Below, piece after piece: positions 17,012-28,393 of a stretch of DNA of 64,000 nucleotides. Below the pieces are notes generated by a model. It was not told the DNA's origin and did not search any database. It worked only from the letters and a program-made list of their open reading frames with translations. Each line of letters opens with the position of its first letter. Within the stretch, counting starts at the first letter, position 1. The translations under genes and the position numbers were made by a program. Origin of the DNA: Aquabacter sediminis (lineage in GTDB: Bacteria > Pseudomonadota > Alphaproteobacteria > Rhizobiales > Xanthobacteraceae); assembly GCF_028863665.1 (NCBI RefSeq), contig NZ_JARBFX010000009.1, forward strand, positions 172,293 to 236,292, read 5' to 3'.

Positions 17012-18586
17012 ATGATCCGCCGCGAAGTGCATTTCGGGCGCGTGGTGCCGGCCTTTGTGGACCGGCCCCGCAATGTGCATGCCTTTTTCCGGGCGCGCGT
17101 CGCGCAGACCCCGGACGCTTTGGCGCTGGTGGATGGCGACCGGCGTTTCACCTATGGCGAGCTGGACGCCCGCGCCGAGCGCCTCGCCGATGGGCTCGTG
17201 GCGCGCGGCGTGCGCAAGGGCGAGCGGGTGGCGACGCTGATCGGCAACCGGGCCGAGGTGGTGGAAGTCTCGCTCGCCTGCGCCCGGCTTGGCGCCATCC
17301 ATGTGCCCCTCGACATCCGCCAGCGGCGGCCGGAAATCGCCTATGCGGTGGCCCAGAGCGGGGCCATGGTGCTCCTGTTCGATGTGGCCCATGGGGGCGA
17401 GTTGCCGGATGCTTCCGAGACCCCCGAGCTTGCCGTCCGCGTGGCGGTGGGCGGATCGCATGAGGGTAGCGTGCCCTATGACGCGCTGTTCGCGGCGCCC
17501 GCCCGGGAACCGGGCCCCGACGTGGAGGAGGAAGACCCCTTCTGCATCCTCTACACCTCCGGCACCACCGGGCGGCCCAAGGGCGCGGTGCTGACCAATC
17601 TGGGCGTCGTCCATTCCTGCCTTCACTACCGCCATGCGGTGGGCATCGCCGGCACAGACCGCATGGTGCTGGCCGTGCCCTGCTCGCACATGACCGGGCT
17701 GATCGGCGTGATGCAGACGGCGCTCGCCTTCGGGGCCGGGCTCATCTTGATGGCGCAGTTCAAGGCCCGCGCCTTCCTGGAACTGGCGGAGCGCGAGCGC
17801 ATGAGCGCGGTCATCATGGTGCCCGCCATGTATAATCTGTGCCTGCTCGATCCGGACTTCGACCGCTTCGATCTCTCCTCCTGGCGCATCGGCGCCTTCG
17901 GCGGCGCGCCCATGCCGGAGCCCAATGCAAGGCGGCTGAAGGAGAAGTGCCCCCGCCTCGATCTCTTCAACGTCTATGGCGCCACCGAGACCTCGTCCCC
18001 TGTCGCCATCCTGCCCCGTGATGCGCCCATCGAGCGGCTCGATTGCGTGGGCAAGCTCATGCCCTGCATCGATTTGCGGGTGATGGACGAGGACGGGCGC
18101 GAAGTTCCCCCTGGAGCGGCCGGCGAATTGTGGATCGCGGGCGCCTCCGTGGTGCCCGGCTACTGGAAGAACCCGGAAGCCAACGCCACCGCCTTCACGG
18201 GTGGCTACTGGCGCTCGGGCGATGTGGGCTCCATGGATGGGGACGGCTATCTGAAGGTCTTCGACCGCAAGAAGGACATGATCAACCGCGCCGGCTACAA
18301 GGTCTATTCGGCGGAGGTGGAGAGTGTGCTGATCGACTTCCCGGGCATCACGGAGGCCGCCGTCGTGGGCTTTCCGGACCCGGTGCTGGGCGAGCGGGTG
18401 GCCGCCTTCGTGGTGGGCGGCCGGGCCGACGAGGAGGATCTGCGCCGCCACTGCGCCCGGTGCCTGTCCGACTACAAGGTGCCCGACCGCATCGTCCTCA
18501 TGGAAGAGGGCCTGCCGCGCAATCCAAATGGCAAGGTGCTGAAAGCGCGACTGCGCGAGGAGGCCGCCGCCTTCGTGCGGCGGTGA
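17012..18586 (+). CDS. Acyl-CoA ligase (AMP-forming, class I adenylate-forming enzyme)
   Basis: A 524-residue ANL-superfamily ligase that activates a carboxylic acid as its CoA thioester with ATP. Core motifs are in order: P-loop ILYTSGTTGRPKGAVL at about 178, VYGATETSSPV at about 324, hinge SGDVGSMDGDGYLKVFDRKK at about 409, KVYSAEVESVL and the catalytic lysine in NPNGKVLKARL near the C-terminus. It follows the quinone oxidoreductase gene and precedes a convergent TetR gene. Chain length and aromatic preference cannot be read from the sequence. Confidence 0.92.
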   Translation: MIRREVHFGRVVPAFVDRPRNVHAFFRARVAQTPDALALVDGDRRFTYGELDARAERLADGLVARGVRKGERVATLIGNRAEVVEVSLACARLGAIHVPLDIRQRRPEIAYAVAQSGAMVLLFDVAHGGELPDASETPELAVRVAVGGSHEGSVPYDALFAAPAREPGPDVEEEDPFCILYTSGTTGRPKGAVLTNLGVVHSCLHYRHAVGIAGTDRMVLAVPCSHMTGLIGVMQTALAFGAGLILMAQFKARAFLELAERERMSAVIMVPAMYNLCLLDPDFDRFDLSSWRIGAFGGAPMPEPNARRLKEKCPRLDLFNVYGATETSSPVAILPRDAPIERLDCVGKLMPCIDLRVMDEDGREVPPGAAGELWIAGASVVPGYWKNPEANATAFTGGYWRSGDVGSMDGDGYLKVFDRKKDMINRAGYKVYSAEVESVLIDFPGITEAAVVGFPDPVLGERVAAFVVGGRADEEDLRRHCARCLSDYKVPDRIVLMEEGLPRNPNGKVLKARLREEAAAFVRR

Positions 18587-18601
18587 TCCCGATTGGACCG
18601 T

Positions 18602-19450
18602 TCAGGACGGCTTGCGGGGCGCGCGCGGCGTCTTCGGGCCTTTGGGAGCCTCGGTCGTCTTGCGGGCCCGGGCGGTCCGGGGAGCGGCTTTTTCCCCGCT
18701 GTCCTGGGTCACCTCCGCGCGCGGTTCGGCCGGGGCCTTTGCCTTGGCGCTCGCCCGCGCCTTCTTCGCGGGCGGTGCCACCGATCCCGTGTCCGGGCGC
18801 GCCGCCACGGGCTGGGGCGCGGGGGCCGCGTCGCGGTTGCCGGCAATGCCGCGCGTGAGGATCTCCACCATTTCCGCCGCCACCTCGGCGCTGGATTTCG
18901 GCCCGTTGGGATCGAACCAGCGCGCCGGCCAGTTCAGCGCGCCGGCGAGCGTGAAGGCGATCATGCGCGGATCGCCGGGCGCGATGGAGCCGTCTGCAAT
19001 GCCCTCCGCCACCAGAGCACGCATGGCGCGGTCGATCTGCCCCTTCAGGGCCCGGAAGGTCTTGGCGCTCTCGGGCGAGAGAACCTCGTCGCCGGTGCGG
19101 ATCACGCAGCGACCGAAATCGTCCATGTTGATTTCGGCGAAGCGGCGCAGGAAGGCCTGGAGGCGCGCCAGGCCGTTGCCCGAGGCGGCCCGCGAGCGCT
19201 CGGCGGCTTCCAGCACTTGGTCCAGGCCGAAGGTCACGCACTCCAGCAGCACCTGATCCTTGTTGCCGAGATAATGGTAGATCGTGGGCTTCGTCACCCC
19301 GAGACGCGCCGCCACGTCGTCAAGCGAAGTGGCGTGGAAGCCGCGCTCGTTGAAGAGCCGGGTCGCCGCCCGCATCACCGCGAACCGCTTCTCCTCGCGG
19401 TCCCGCTGCCGTTGCGCGGATGTCCGGAATGGGGTCGCCACGTCGCCCAC
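18602..19450 (-). CDS. TetR family regulator with long Ala/Lys/Pro-rich tail
   Basis: A 282-residue TetR regulator. The HTH (about residues 22-68) has TSLDDVAARLGVTKPTIYHYL. The ligand domain (about 70-205) includes the TetR_C-like AFTLAGALNWPARWFDPNG helix. The last 75 residues are an unusual basic, disordered tail with repeated AK, RK and PK pairs (KKARASAKAKAPAEP, TPRAPRKPS), as in histone-H1-like proteins; normal family members end near residue 205. The start is GTG at 19450. It is divergent from the SDR operon and downstream of the ligase gene, and a shared TACCCAC-A/G-AGTA motif precedes both operons. Confidence 0.9.
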   Translation of the reverse strand: MGDVATPFRTSAQRQRDREEKRFAVMRAATRLFNERGFHATSLDDVAARLGVTKPTIYHYLGNKDQVLLECVTFGLDQVLEAAERSRAASGNGLARLQAFLRRFAEINMDDFGRCVIRTGDEVLSPESAKTFRALKGQIDRAMRALVAEGIADGSIAPGDPRMIAFTLAGALNWPARWFDPNGPKSSAEVAAEMVEILTRGIAGNRDAAPAPQPVAARPDTGSVAPPAKKARASAKAKAPAEPRAEVTQDSGEKAAPRTARARKTTEAPKGPKTPRAPRKPS

Positions 19451-19510
19451 GTCTCGTTCCTCTCGTCAGTCCCGGTGCCTAGTTGACATCATACCTGCTC
19501 GACTTCAATA

Positions 19511-19522
19511 TACCCACAAGTA
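19511..19522. promoter_or_regulatory. TACCCACAAGTA motif, candidate TetR operator site 2
   Basis: It lies in the A+T-rich divergent region (19451-19633) between the TetR gene and the SDR operon, and differs from the 14428 site at one base of 12. TATA-rich flanks on both sides (ATATACCC, GTAAATAATAT) fit overlapping divergent promoters. Confidence 0.5.
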
Positions 19523-19633
19523 AATAATATCCAAATTGGTATATCCGAAACTCCGGCCGTATCGCGGCATGGGCGACGAACAGGGGTGCCGCGGGCCGGG
19601 TCGGGCCGCGCGGGAATGGGAGCGGGAGCGCAA

Positions 19634-20395
19634 ATGAATTTGAAGAACATCGGAGCCATCGTGACCGGCGGGGCCTCCGGCCTTGGCGGGGCCACCGCCG
19701 CGCGGCTCGCGGCGAGCGGGGCGCAGGTGGTCATCTTTGATCGCAACGAAGAGATGGCCGCCGCCCATGCCGACGCCATTGGCGGCCATGCGGTGGCGGT
19801 GGACGTGACCGACGAGGCGGGCGTCTGCGCCGCGCTGGACGAGGCCGAGGGGCTCATCGGCAAGGCGCGCATCCTGGTGAACTGCGCCGGCATCGGCCCG
19901 CCCGCCAAGGTCATCGACCGCCACGGCAAGGTGCTGCCGCTGGCCGAGTTCAAGAAGATCATCGACATCAATCTCATCGGCACCTTCAACGTGCTCGCCC
20001 AGTTCGCCGGCCGCCTGCACACGGCAGAACCCGTGGGCGAGGAGCGGGGCGTCATCATCAACACCGCCTCGGTGGCGGCCTTCGATGGCCAGATCGGCCA
20101 GGCCGCCTATTCCGCCTCCAAGAACGGCATCGTGGGCATGACCTTGCCGCTGGCGCGGGAATTCGCACGCTACGGCATTCGGGTGGCCACCATCGCGCCG
20201 GGCATCTTCATGACGCCCATGCTCTCCGTGCTGCCGCCGGAGGCGCAGGCCTCGCTGGGCGCCCAGGTGCCCTTCCCGAGCCGCCTCGGCGACCCCGACG
20301 AATATGCCCGCCTGGTGGAGAGCATCGTCACCATTCCCATGCTGAACGGCGAAGTCATTCGCCTGGACGGCGCCATCCGGATGGCCCCCAAATGA
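19634..20395 (+). CDS. SDR family dehydrogenase, 3-hydroxyacyl-CoA dehydrogenase type II-like
   Basis: A 253-residue classical short-chain dehydrogenase. The NAD motif TGGASGLGG is at about 10, NNAG-equivalent NCAGIG at about 84, the catalytic serine region NTASVAAFDGQIG and the YSASK pair at about 160. The sequence order, including an acidic DRN after strand 2, points to NAD and to the HSD17B10-type 3-hydroxyacyl-CoA dehydrogenases. GGGAGCG precedes ATG 19634. It is the first gene of a seven-gene overlapping operon, where it would oxidise a hydroxyacyl-CoA intermediate. Confidence 0.9.
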   Translation: MNLKNIGAIVTGGASGLGGATAARLAASGAQVVIFDRNEEMAAAHADAIGGHAVAVDVTDEAGVCAALDEAEGLIGKARILVNCAGIGPPAKVIDRHGKVLPLAEFKKIIDINLIGTFNVLAQFAGRLHTAEPVGEERGVIINTASVAAFDGQIGQAAYSASKNGIVGMTLPLAREFARYGIRVATIAPGIFMTPMLSVLPPEAQASLGAQVPFPSRLGDPDEYARLVESIVTIPMLNGEVIRLDGAIRMAPK

Positions 20396-21582
20396 GCACC
20401 ATTTCCGCCGAAGAGGCTAATGCCATCGCCGATCGCGTGGAGCGCTTCGTGCGCGACATCGTGGTGCCCTATGAAAAGGACCCGCGCCGCGATCATCACG
20501 ATTGCCCGACCGACGACCTGATCGCCGAACTGCGCGGGAAGGCGCGGGCGGCGGGGGTGCTCACCCCTCACATCCTGCCCGACGGCCGGCATCTCAGCCA
20601 CCGCCAGACGGCGCAGGTGCTGCGCCGCTCCGGCCTCTCGCCGCTCGGGCCGCTCGCCTGCAATACGGCGGCGCCCGACGAGGGCAACATGTATCTGCTC
20701 GGCAAGGTGGGCAGCCCGGCGCTGAAGGAGCGCTTCCTCGCCCCGCTGGTGGCGGGCACGGCCCGCTCCGCCTTCTTCATGACCGAGCCGGCCAGCGAGC
20801 AGGGGGCGGGCTCCGACCCGTCCATGATGATCACCACCTGCCGGCAGGACGGCAATCACTGGATCATCGACGGCCGCAAGGCGTTCGCCACCGGCGCGCC
20901 GGGGGCGGCCATCGGCATTGTCATGGCCAAGTCGGAGGATGGCGCCTGCATGTTCTTGGTGGACCTGCCGGACCCCGCCATCCGCATCGATCGCATCCCC
21001 AACACCATCGACAGCTCCATGCCCGGCGGCCATGCGGTGCTGACCATCGAGGGGCTGCGGGTGCCGGCGGACCAGATGCTCGGCCAATCGGGGGAGGGCT
21101 TCACCTATGCCCAGGTGCGCCTGGCCCCCGCCCGCCTCACCCATTGCATGCGCTGGCTCGGCGCCTGCACCCGGGCGCACGAGATCGCCACCGACTATGC
21201 CAATCGCCGCAAGGCCTTCGGCAAGGTGCTGATCGACCATGAAGGCGTCGGCTTCATGCTGGCGGAAAACCTCATCGACCTGAAGCAGGCCGAACTGATG
21301 ATCGACTGGTGCGCCGATGTGCTCGACACCGGCTCGCAGGCCATCAACGAAAGCTCCATGGCCAAGGTGGCGGTGAGCGAGGCGCTGATGCGCGTCGCCG
21401 ACCGCTGCGTGCAGGTGATGGGCGGCACGGGCGTTACCTCCGACACCATCGTGGAGCAGGTGTTCCGCGAGGTGCGGGCCTTCCGCATCTATGATGGCCC
21501 CACCGAGGTCCACAAATGGTCGCTGGCCAAGAAGATCCGCCGCGACTGGAAGAAGACCCAGCCCGAAGAGGCCCATTCATGA
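20392..21582 (+). CDS. Acyl-CoA dehydrogenase (ACAD10/11-like)
   Basis: A 396-residue FAD-dependent acyl-CoA dehydrogenase. It shows FFMTEPASEQGAGSDPSMMI (flavin loop, about 130), the arginine-containing YANRRKAFGKVLIDHEGV (about 270) and the C-terminal YDGPTEVHKWSLAKKI with the expected catalytic Glu region. It starts in an ATGA overlap with the SDR gene and its stop overlaps the next start. Adjacent acyl-CoA dehydrogenase and APH-like kinase genes mirror the two halves of animal ACAD10/ACAD11 and the LvaC/LvaA pair of levulinate catabolism, so this protein may act on phosphorylated 4-hydroxyacyl-CoA rather than on a plain acyl-CoA (inference). Confidence 0.88.
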   Translation: MSTISAEEANAIADRVERFVRDIVVPYEKDPRRDHHDCPTDDLIAELRGKARAAGVLTPHILPDGRHLSHRQTAQVLRRSGLSPLGPLACNTAAPDEGNMYLLGKVGSPALKERFLAPLVAGTARSAFFMTEPASEQGAGSDPSMMITTCRQDGNHWIIDGRKAFATGAPGAAIGIVMAKSEDGACMFLVDLPDPAIRIDRIPNTIDSSMPGGHAVLTIEGLRVPADQMLGQSGEGFTYAQVRLAPARLTHCMRWLGACTRAHEIATDYANRRKAFGKVLIDHEGVGFMLAENLIDLKQAELMIDWCADVLDTGSQAINESSMAKVAVSEALMRVADRCVQVMGGTGVTSDTIVEQVFREVRAFRIYDGPTEVHKWSLAKKIRRDWKKTQPEEAHS

Positions 21583-22661
21583 GCCTGTCCGCTCCCGCCG
21601 CCTTGGGCGAGGCGGCCAATGCCGGCACGTCCGACGTGCGCGCCGGCTTGCGCTTCGACGAGGCGCGCCTTGCCGCCTGGATGGCCGAGACGGTGGAGGG
21701 CTTTGCCGGTCCCCTGCGCGTCTCCCAGTTCAAGGGCGGCCAGTCCAACCCCACCTACCGGCTGGACACGCCCGCGCGCTCCTACGTGCTCCGCCGCAAG
21801 CCGCCGGGCGAGGTGCTGCCCGGCGCCCATGCGGTGGACCGCGAGGCACGGGTGCAGACGGCGCTGGGCGCGGTGGGCTTTCCCGTCGCCCGCATCCATG
21901 GCCTGTGCACCGATCCGGACGTGATCGGCTCGGACTTCTATGTGATGGACTTGGTGGAGGGGCGCATCTTCTGGGACGCCACCTTCCCGGACGTGCCCCA
22001 CGCGGACCGGCCGCTCTATTTCGCCGCGATGAACGAGACCATCGCCGCCCTTCATCGCCTTCATCCGGCGGCGCTGGGGCTCGCAGATTATGGCAAGCCC
22101 GGCAATTATTTCGCCCGCCAGATCGCCCGCTGGTCGCGGCAATATCTGGCGGACGAGCTGGCCGGGCGTGATCCGCGCATGGATGCGCTGGTGGAAGCGT
22201 TGCCGGGGCTCATTCCGCCCGGCGACGAGACGACCATCGTCCATGGGGATTTTCGCTGCGACAACATGATCTTCCACCCCACCGAGCCGCGCGTTCTGGC
22301 GGTGCTGGACTGGGAATTGTCGACGCTGGGACACCCTTTGGCGGACTTTGCCTATCACGCCCTCATGTACCGGATGCCGCCCCACATCGTGGCGGGCCTC
22401 GCGGGGGCGGACCTTTCCGCGCTGAATATTCCCTCGGAGGCGGACTATGTGGCCGCCTATTGCGAGGCGACGGGGCGGCAGGGCATCCCCAACTGGGATT
22501 TCTACCTCGCCTTCAACCTCTTCCGCATGGCCGCCATCTTCCACGGCATCAAGGGCCGGGCGCTGCGCGGAACCGCCTCCTCGCCCCATGCGCGGGAGCG
22601 GGCGGAGAGCTTCACCGTGCTGGCGGCGCTGGCTCATGACGCCCTGGAGGCCTGCCGATGA
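21579..22661 (+). CDS. APH-like phosphotransferase (ACAD10/LvaA-like kinase)
   Basis: A 360-residue kinase of the aminoglycoside phosphotransferase/choline kinase fold. Motifs: GGQSNPTYRLDTP (nucleotide loop, about 52), VLRRKPPGEVLPGAHAVDRE (lysine and glutamate, about 68-87), catalytic VHGDFRCDNMIFHP (about 220) and metal-binding LDWELSTLGHPLADFAY (about 241). The KPPG...AHAVDRE segment marks the ACAD10-like branch, not antibiotic resistance. It overlaps both neighbours by four bases. The proposed role is phosphorylating a hydroxyl on an acyl-CoA for elimination by the adjacent dehydrogenase-like protein (inference from LvaA and ACAD10/11). Confidence 0.86.
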   Translation: MSLSAPAALGEAANAGTSDVRAGLRFDEARLAAWMAETVEGFAGPLRVSQFKGGQSNPTYRLDTPARSYVLRRKPPGEVLPGAHAVDREARVQTALGAVGFPVARIHGLCTDPDVIGSDFYVMDLVEGRIFWDATFPDVPHADRPLYFAAMNETIAALHRLHPAALGLADYGKPGNYFARQIARWSRQYLADELAGRDPRMDALVEALPGLIPPGDETTIVHGDFRCDNMIFHPTEPRVLAVLDWELSTLGHPLADFAYHALMYRMPPHIVAGLAGADLSALNIPSEADYVAAYCEATGRQGIPNWDFYLAFNLFRMAAIFHGIKGRALRGTASSPHARERAESFTVLAALAHDALEACR

Positions 22662-23449
22662 CCCCGCCGCTTCTCGTTACCGTCGCGGGGGCGGTGGCCA
22701 CCTTGACGCTCAACCGCCCGGTCGCCGGCAACACCATCGACCTCCCGCTTGCCCGCGCTCTGCTGGACGCCGCCATTCAATGCGACCAGGACGCCTCTAT
22801 CCGCTGCGTGGTGCTCACGGGCACCGGCAAGCTGTTCTGCGGTGGCGGCGACCTGGGCGGGTTTTCGGCGGCGGGGGAGGGGATTTCCGGTTATCTGAGC
22901 CTGCTGGCGGGCACGCTGCACATGGCGGTCTCCCGCTTCATGCGGATGGAAAAGCCGTTGCTGGTCAAGGTGAACGGCCCGACCGCCGGCGCCGGTCTCA
23001 GCCTCGCCATCTCCGGCGACGTGGTGCTCGCCGCCCGCTCGGCCCATTTCTCGGCGGCCTATGGCGCGGTGGGGCTGACGCCCGATGGCGGCATGTCCTT
23101 TCTGCTGCCGCGCCTCGTGGGGCTCAGGAAGGCGCAGGAGATCATCCTCACCGGCCGCCGCATCGGCGCGGAGGAGGCCGAGCGCATCGGCCTTGTCACC
23201 CGCACAGTGGAGGATACCGAGCTGGATGCGGTCGTCCAGGCCCAGGCCGAGGCGCTGGCGGTGGCGGCCACCGGGGCGGTGGGCGCGGCGCGGGCGCTGC
23301 TCCTGGAAAGCTACGGCACGGGGCTTGAGGCCCAATTGGAGCGGGAGGCCCGCGCCATCGCGGCCGCCGGCTGCTCTGCCGATTGCAAGGAAGGCGTCGC
23401 CGCGTTTCTGGAGCGGCGCAAACCACACTTTTCGGGGAAGGAACGCTGA
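22658..23449 (+). CDS. Enoyl-CoA hydratase/isomerase (PaaG-like crotonase)
   Basis: A 263-residue crotonase-fold protein. The oxyanion hole segment VLTGTGKLFCGGGDLGGF is at about residue 48. VKVNGPTAGAGLSLAISGDV is the second backbone amide. AYGAVGLTPDGGMSFLLPRLVG is typical of the PaaG isomerase branch, in which an aspartate in the TPDGG motif is the acid/base. It would hydrate or isomerise an enoyl-CoA. It overlaps the kinase gene by four bases and ends just before the thiolase gene. Confidence 0.88.
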   Translation: MTPPLLVTVAGAVATLTLNRPVAGNTIDLPLARALLDAAIQCDQDASIRCVVLTGTGKLFCGGGDLGGFSAAGEGISGYLSLLAGTLHMAVSRFMRMEKPLLVKVNGPTAGAGLSLAISGDVVLAARSAHFSAAYGAVGLTPDGGMSFLLPRLVGLRKAQEIILTGRRIGAEEAERIGLVTRTVEDTELDAVVQAQAEALAVAATGAVGAARALLLESYGTGLEAQLEREARAIAAAGCSADCKEGVAAFLERRKPHFSGKER

Positions 23450-23450
23450 G

Positions 23451-26385
<2,935 letters not shown>

Positions 26386-26388
26386 CCC

Positions 26389-27327
26389 CTACACAGGAGC
26401 TGGCGGCGGATTCCCCATGGCTGCCAGCTCCGCCTGCACCTGCCGGCGCGCATAGGCGCTGAACTCCGCCACCAGACGGGTGCGGGCCACATAAGGCGGA
26501 AAGATCAGCGCCACCGTGGTCGGGATGTCCGGCGTGAAGGGGCGGATTTCCAGCCCCGCCGCTGCCCGCTCCTCATGGGCTGCGAGCGGATTGACGAGGC
26601 TCACCCCCAGCCCCGCCCCCACCAGTGTGCAGACGGAGGCGCCGAGGTCCGTCTCCGCCACGATGCGCCGCCGCACCCCCGCCGCCGTGAACACCTGGTC
26701 GATACGTTCCGCCAATTGCCCTCCACCGGGCGAGGCAATGAAGGCCTGGCCGGCGAAATCCTCCGGGGTCAGGCTTTCGCGCGCGGCGAGCGGGTGGCCC
26801 TTGGGCAGCACGGCCACGCACTGGCCGGTATGAAGCGGCTCCACCTCCACCCCATGGGTGTCCTGATAGAGCATGGCGAGCCCCATGTCGCACAGGCCCG
26901 AACTGATCCATTCATGCACCGTATTGGCGGTGCCCGAGCGGATGGAAACCATCACCTCCGGATAATCCACCATGAAGCGCGCGGCGATGCGGGTCAGAAG
27001 CCCGGCGGCGAGGCGCGGCATGGCGGTGACGCGCAGACGGTCGGCGCGGAAGGAGCGGATGCCGTGGGCGGCGGCTTCCAGGGAACTCAGGCCGGTGAAA
27101 GCCTTCTCCACCTCCTGAAAGAAGCGCGTGCCCTCATTGGTGGGAAAGACCCGGCTGCCGGAGCGGTCGAACAAGGCGAATTTGGTGATCTGCTCCAATT
27201 GCGCGATGAGGCGGCTGATCTGCGGCTGGGACGTGTTGAGGCGGCGCGCCGCCTCCGTCATGGAGCCGGTCTGCACCACCGCCCGGAAGGCCTCGATGTG
27301 CTGAAGGCCCATGCGCCGCTGTGGCAT
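26389..27327 (-). CDS. LysR family regulator of the adjacent ABC importer
   Basis: A 312-residue LysR-type regulator. HTH AFRAVVQTGSMTEAARRLN, then TSQPQISRLIAQLEQ, lies at about residues 12-45; the effector domain runs from about 92 to 295. It is divergent from the Glu/Asp-type ABC importer at 27440, with a perfect 6-2-6 inverted repeat in between, so it very likely controls that operon. Its 3' end meets the crotonase gene tail to tail, three bases apart. Confidence 0.92.
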   Translation of the reverse strand: MPQRRMGLQHIEAFRAVVQTGSMTEAARRLNTSQPQISRLIAQLEQITKFALFDRSGSRVFPTNEGTRFFQEVEKAFTGLSSLEAAAHGIRSFRADRLRVTAMPRLAAGLLTRIAARFMVDYPEVMVSIRSGTANTVHEWISSGLCDMGLAMLYQDTHGVEVEPLHTGQCVAVLPKGHPLAARESLTPEDFAGQAFIASPGGGQLAERIDQVFTAAGVRRRIVAETDLGASVCTLVGAGLGVSLVNPLAAHEERAAAGLEIRPFTPDIPTTVALIFPPYVARTRLVAEFSAYARRQVQAELAAMGNPPPAPV

Positions 27328-27350
27328 ATCAAATCCGTATGAGATGGGTC

Positions 27351-27364
27351 ATAATTAGAATTAT
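27351..27364. promoter_or_regulatory. ATAATT-AG-AATTAT inverted repeat, candidate LysR operator
   Basis: A perfect 6-2-6 inverted repeat containing the T-N11-A pattern of LysR binding sites, in the 112-base divergent region between the LysR gene and the binding-protein gene. Confidence 0.55.
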
Positions 27365-27439
27365 GCATCATGAAGTCGGCTTGCCATAGTCCCGAGGCTG
27401 AAAGAGCGAGCGGCATGGCCAACTCGCCCAGTGGGGAAC

Positions 27440-28348
27440 ATGATGAAAGCTCTTTGCGGGATCGCGATCGCCGTTTCGTTCACGCTCGCCGCTGGCGCGG
27501 CGCAGGCCCAGAGCCGCGTGGACACCATCCGCCAGACCGGCTCCATCACCCTCGGCCATCCCGAGACCTCGGTGCCCTTCGCCTATCTGGACGGCAACCA
27601 GAAGCCTGTGGGCTATACGGTGGAGATCTGCGAGAAGATCGCCGGCGAGATCAAGGCGGCGCTCGGCCTGCCCAAGCTCGACATCCGCTATAACCCCACC
27701 ACCTCGGCCACCCGCATCCCGCTGCTCGCCAACGGCACCATTGACCTGGAGTGCGGCAACACCACCAACAATGTGGAGCGCCACAAGCTGGTCTCCTTCG
27801 CGCCCACCACCTTCGTGGCGCAGGTGGTGCTGATGGCCCGCAAGGATGGCGGCGTGGACGTGAACGACCCCGCCTCCTTCCGCGGCAAGACCATCGCCGC
27901 CCAGGCCGGCGGGCAGACGTTCAAGGTCATTTCCCAGATCAATGCCAAGAACAATCTGGGCATCACGGTCGCCGGGGCGAAGGACACGGCCGAGGCCTTC
28001 TTGATGGTGGAAACGGGCCGCGCCGCCGGCACCGCCAATGATGATGGCCTCGCCTATGGGCAGGTGGCCTCCTCCAAGGATCCCTCCGCCTTCATCATCG
28101 GCACCAAGAGCCTGGAAATCGCGCCCTACGGCATCATGGAGCCCAAGGACGACCCGCAGTTCAAGGCGCTGGTGGATGCCGCCGTCCTCAAGCTCATCAA
28201 GGACGGCACGGTGGCCGCGCTCTATGACAAGTATTTCAACGCGCCCATCCCGCCGCGCGGCATCAACCTGAAATATCCCATGAGCGATGCCCTGAAGAAG
28301 GCGCTGGCCAATCCCACCGATTCGGGCGATCCGGCGGCCTATCAGTGA
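27440..28348 (+). CDS. Glutamate/aspartate-type ABC transporter binding protein (GltI-like)
   Basis: A 302-residue type II periplasmic binding protein of the GltI family. The signal peptide (IAIAVSFTLAAGAAQAQ) is cleaved before SRVDTIRQTGSITLGHPE. ETSVPFAYLDGNQKPVGYTV and IDLECGNTTNNVERHK are the family ligand-site motifs. ATG 27440 follows GTGGGG; an ATG three bases later and a GTG nine bases earlier are alternatives. A hairpin follows the gene, as with the other binding-protein genes here. Confidence 0.92.
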   Translation: MMKALCGIAIAVSFTLAAGAAQAQSRVDTIRQTGSITLGHPETSVPFAYLDGNQKPVGYTVEICEKIAGEIKAALGLPKLDIRYNPTTSATRIPLLANGTIDLECGNTTNNVERHKLVSFAPTTFVAQVVLMARKDGGVDVNDPASFRGKTIAAQAGGQTFKVISQINAKNNLGITVAGAKDTAEAFLMVETGRAAGTANDDGLAYGQVASSKDPSAFIIGTKSLEIAPYGIMEPKDDPQFKALVDAAVLKLIKDGTVAALYDKYFNAPIPPRGINLKYPMSDALKKALANPTDSGDPAAYQ

Positions 28349-28352
28349 GCCC

Positions 28353-28370
28353 GGCCGCGCCTGCGCGGCC
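28353..28370 (+). terminator. Stem-loop between binding-protein and permease genes
   Basis: GGCCGCGC (28353-28360) pairs with GCGCGGCC (28363-28370) five bases after the stop. There is no T-run. It probably stabilises or attenuates the message so that the binding protein is made in excess. Confidence 0.55.
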
Positions 28371-28393
28371 ACGGCATTCGGCGGAACCCGCCC

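Noticed and set aside
21579..22661. Antibiotic-resistance aminoglycoside phosphotransferase
   Set aside because: It carries ACAD10-like motifs and lies in an acyl-CoA operon; only the kinase fold is shared.
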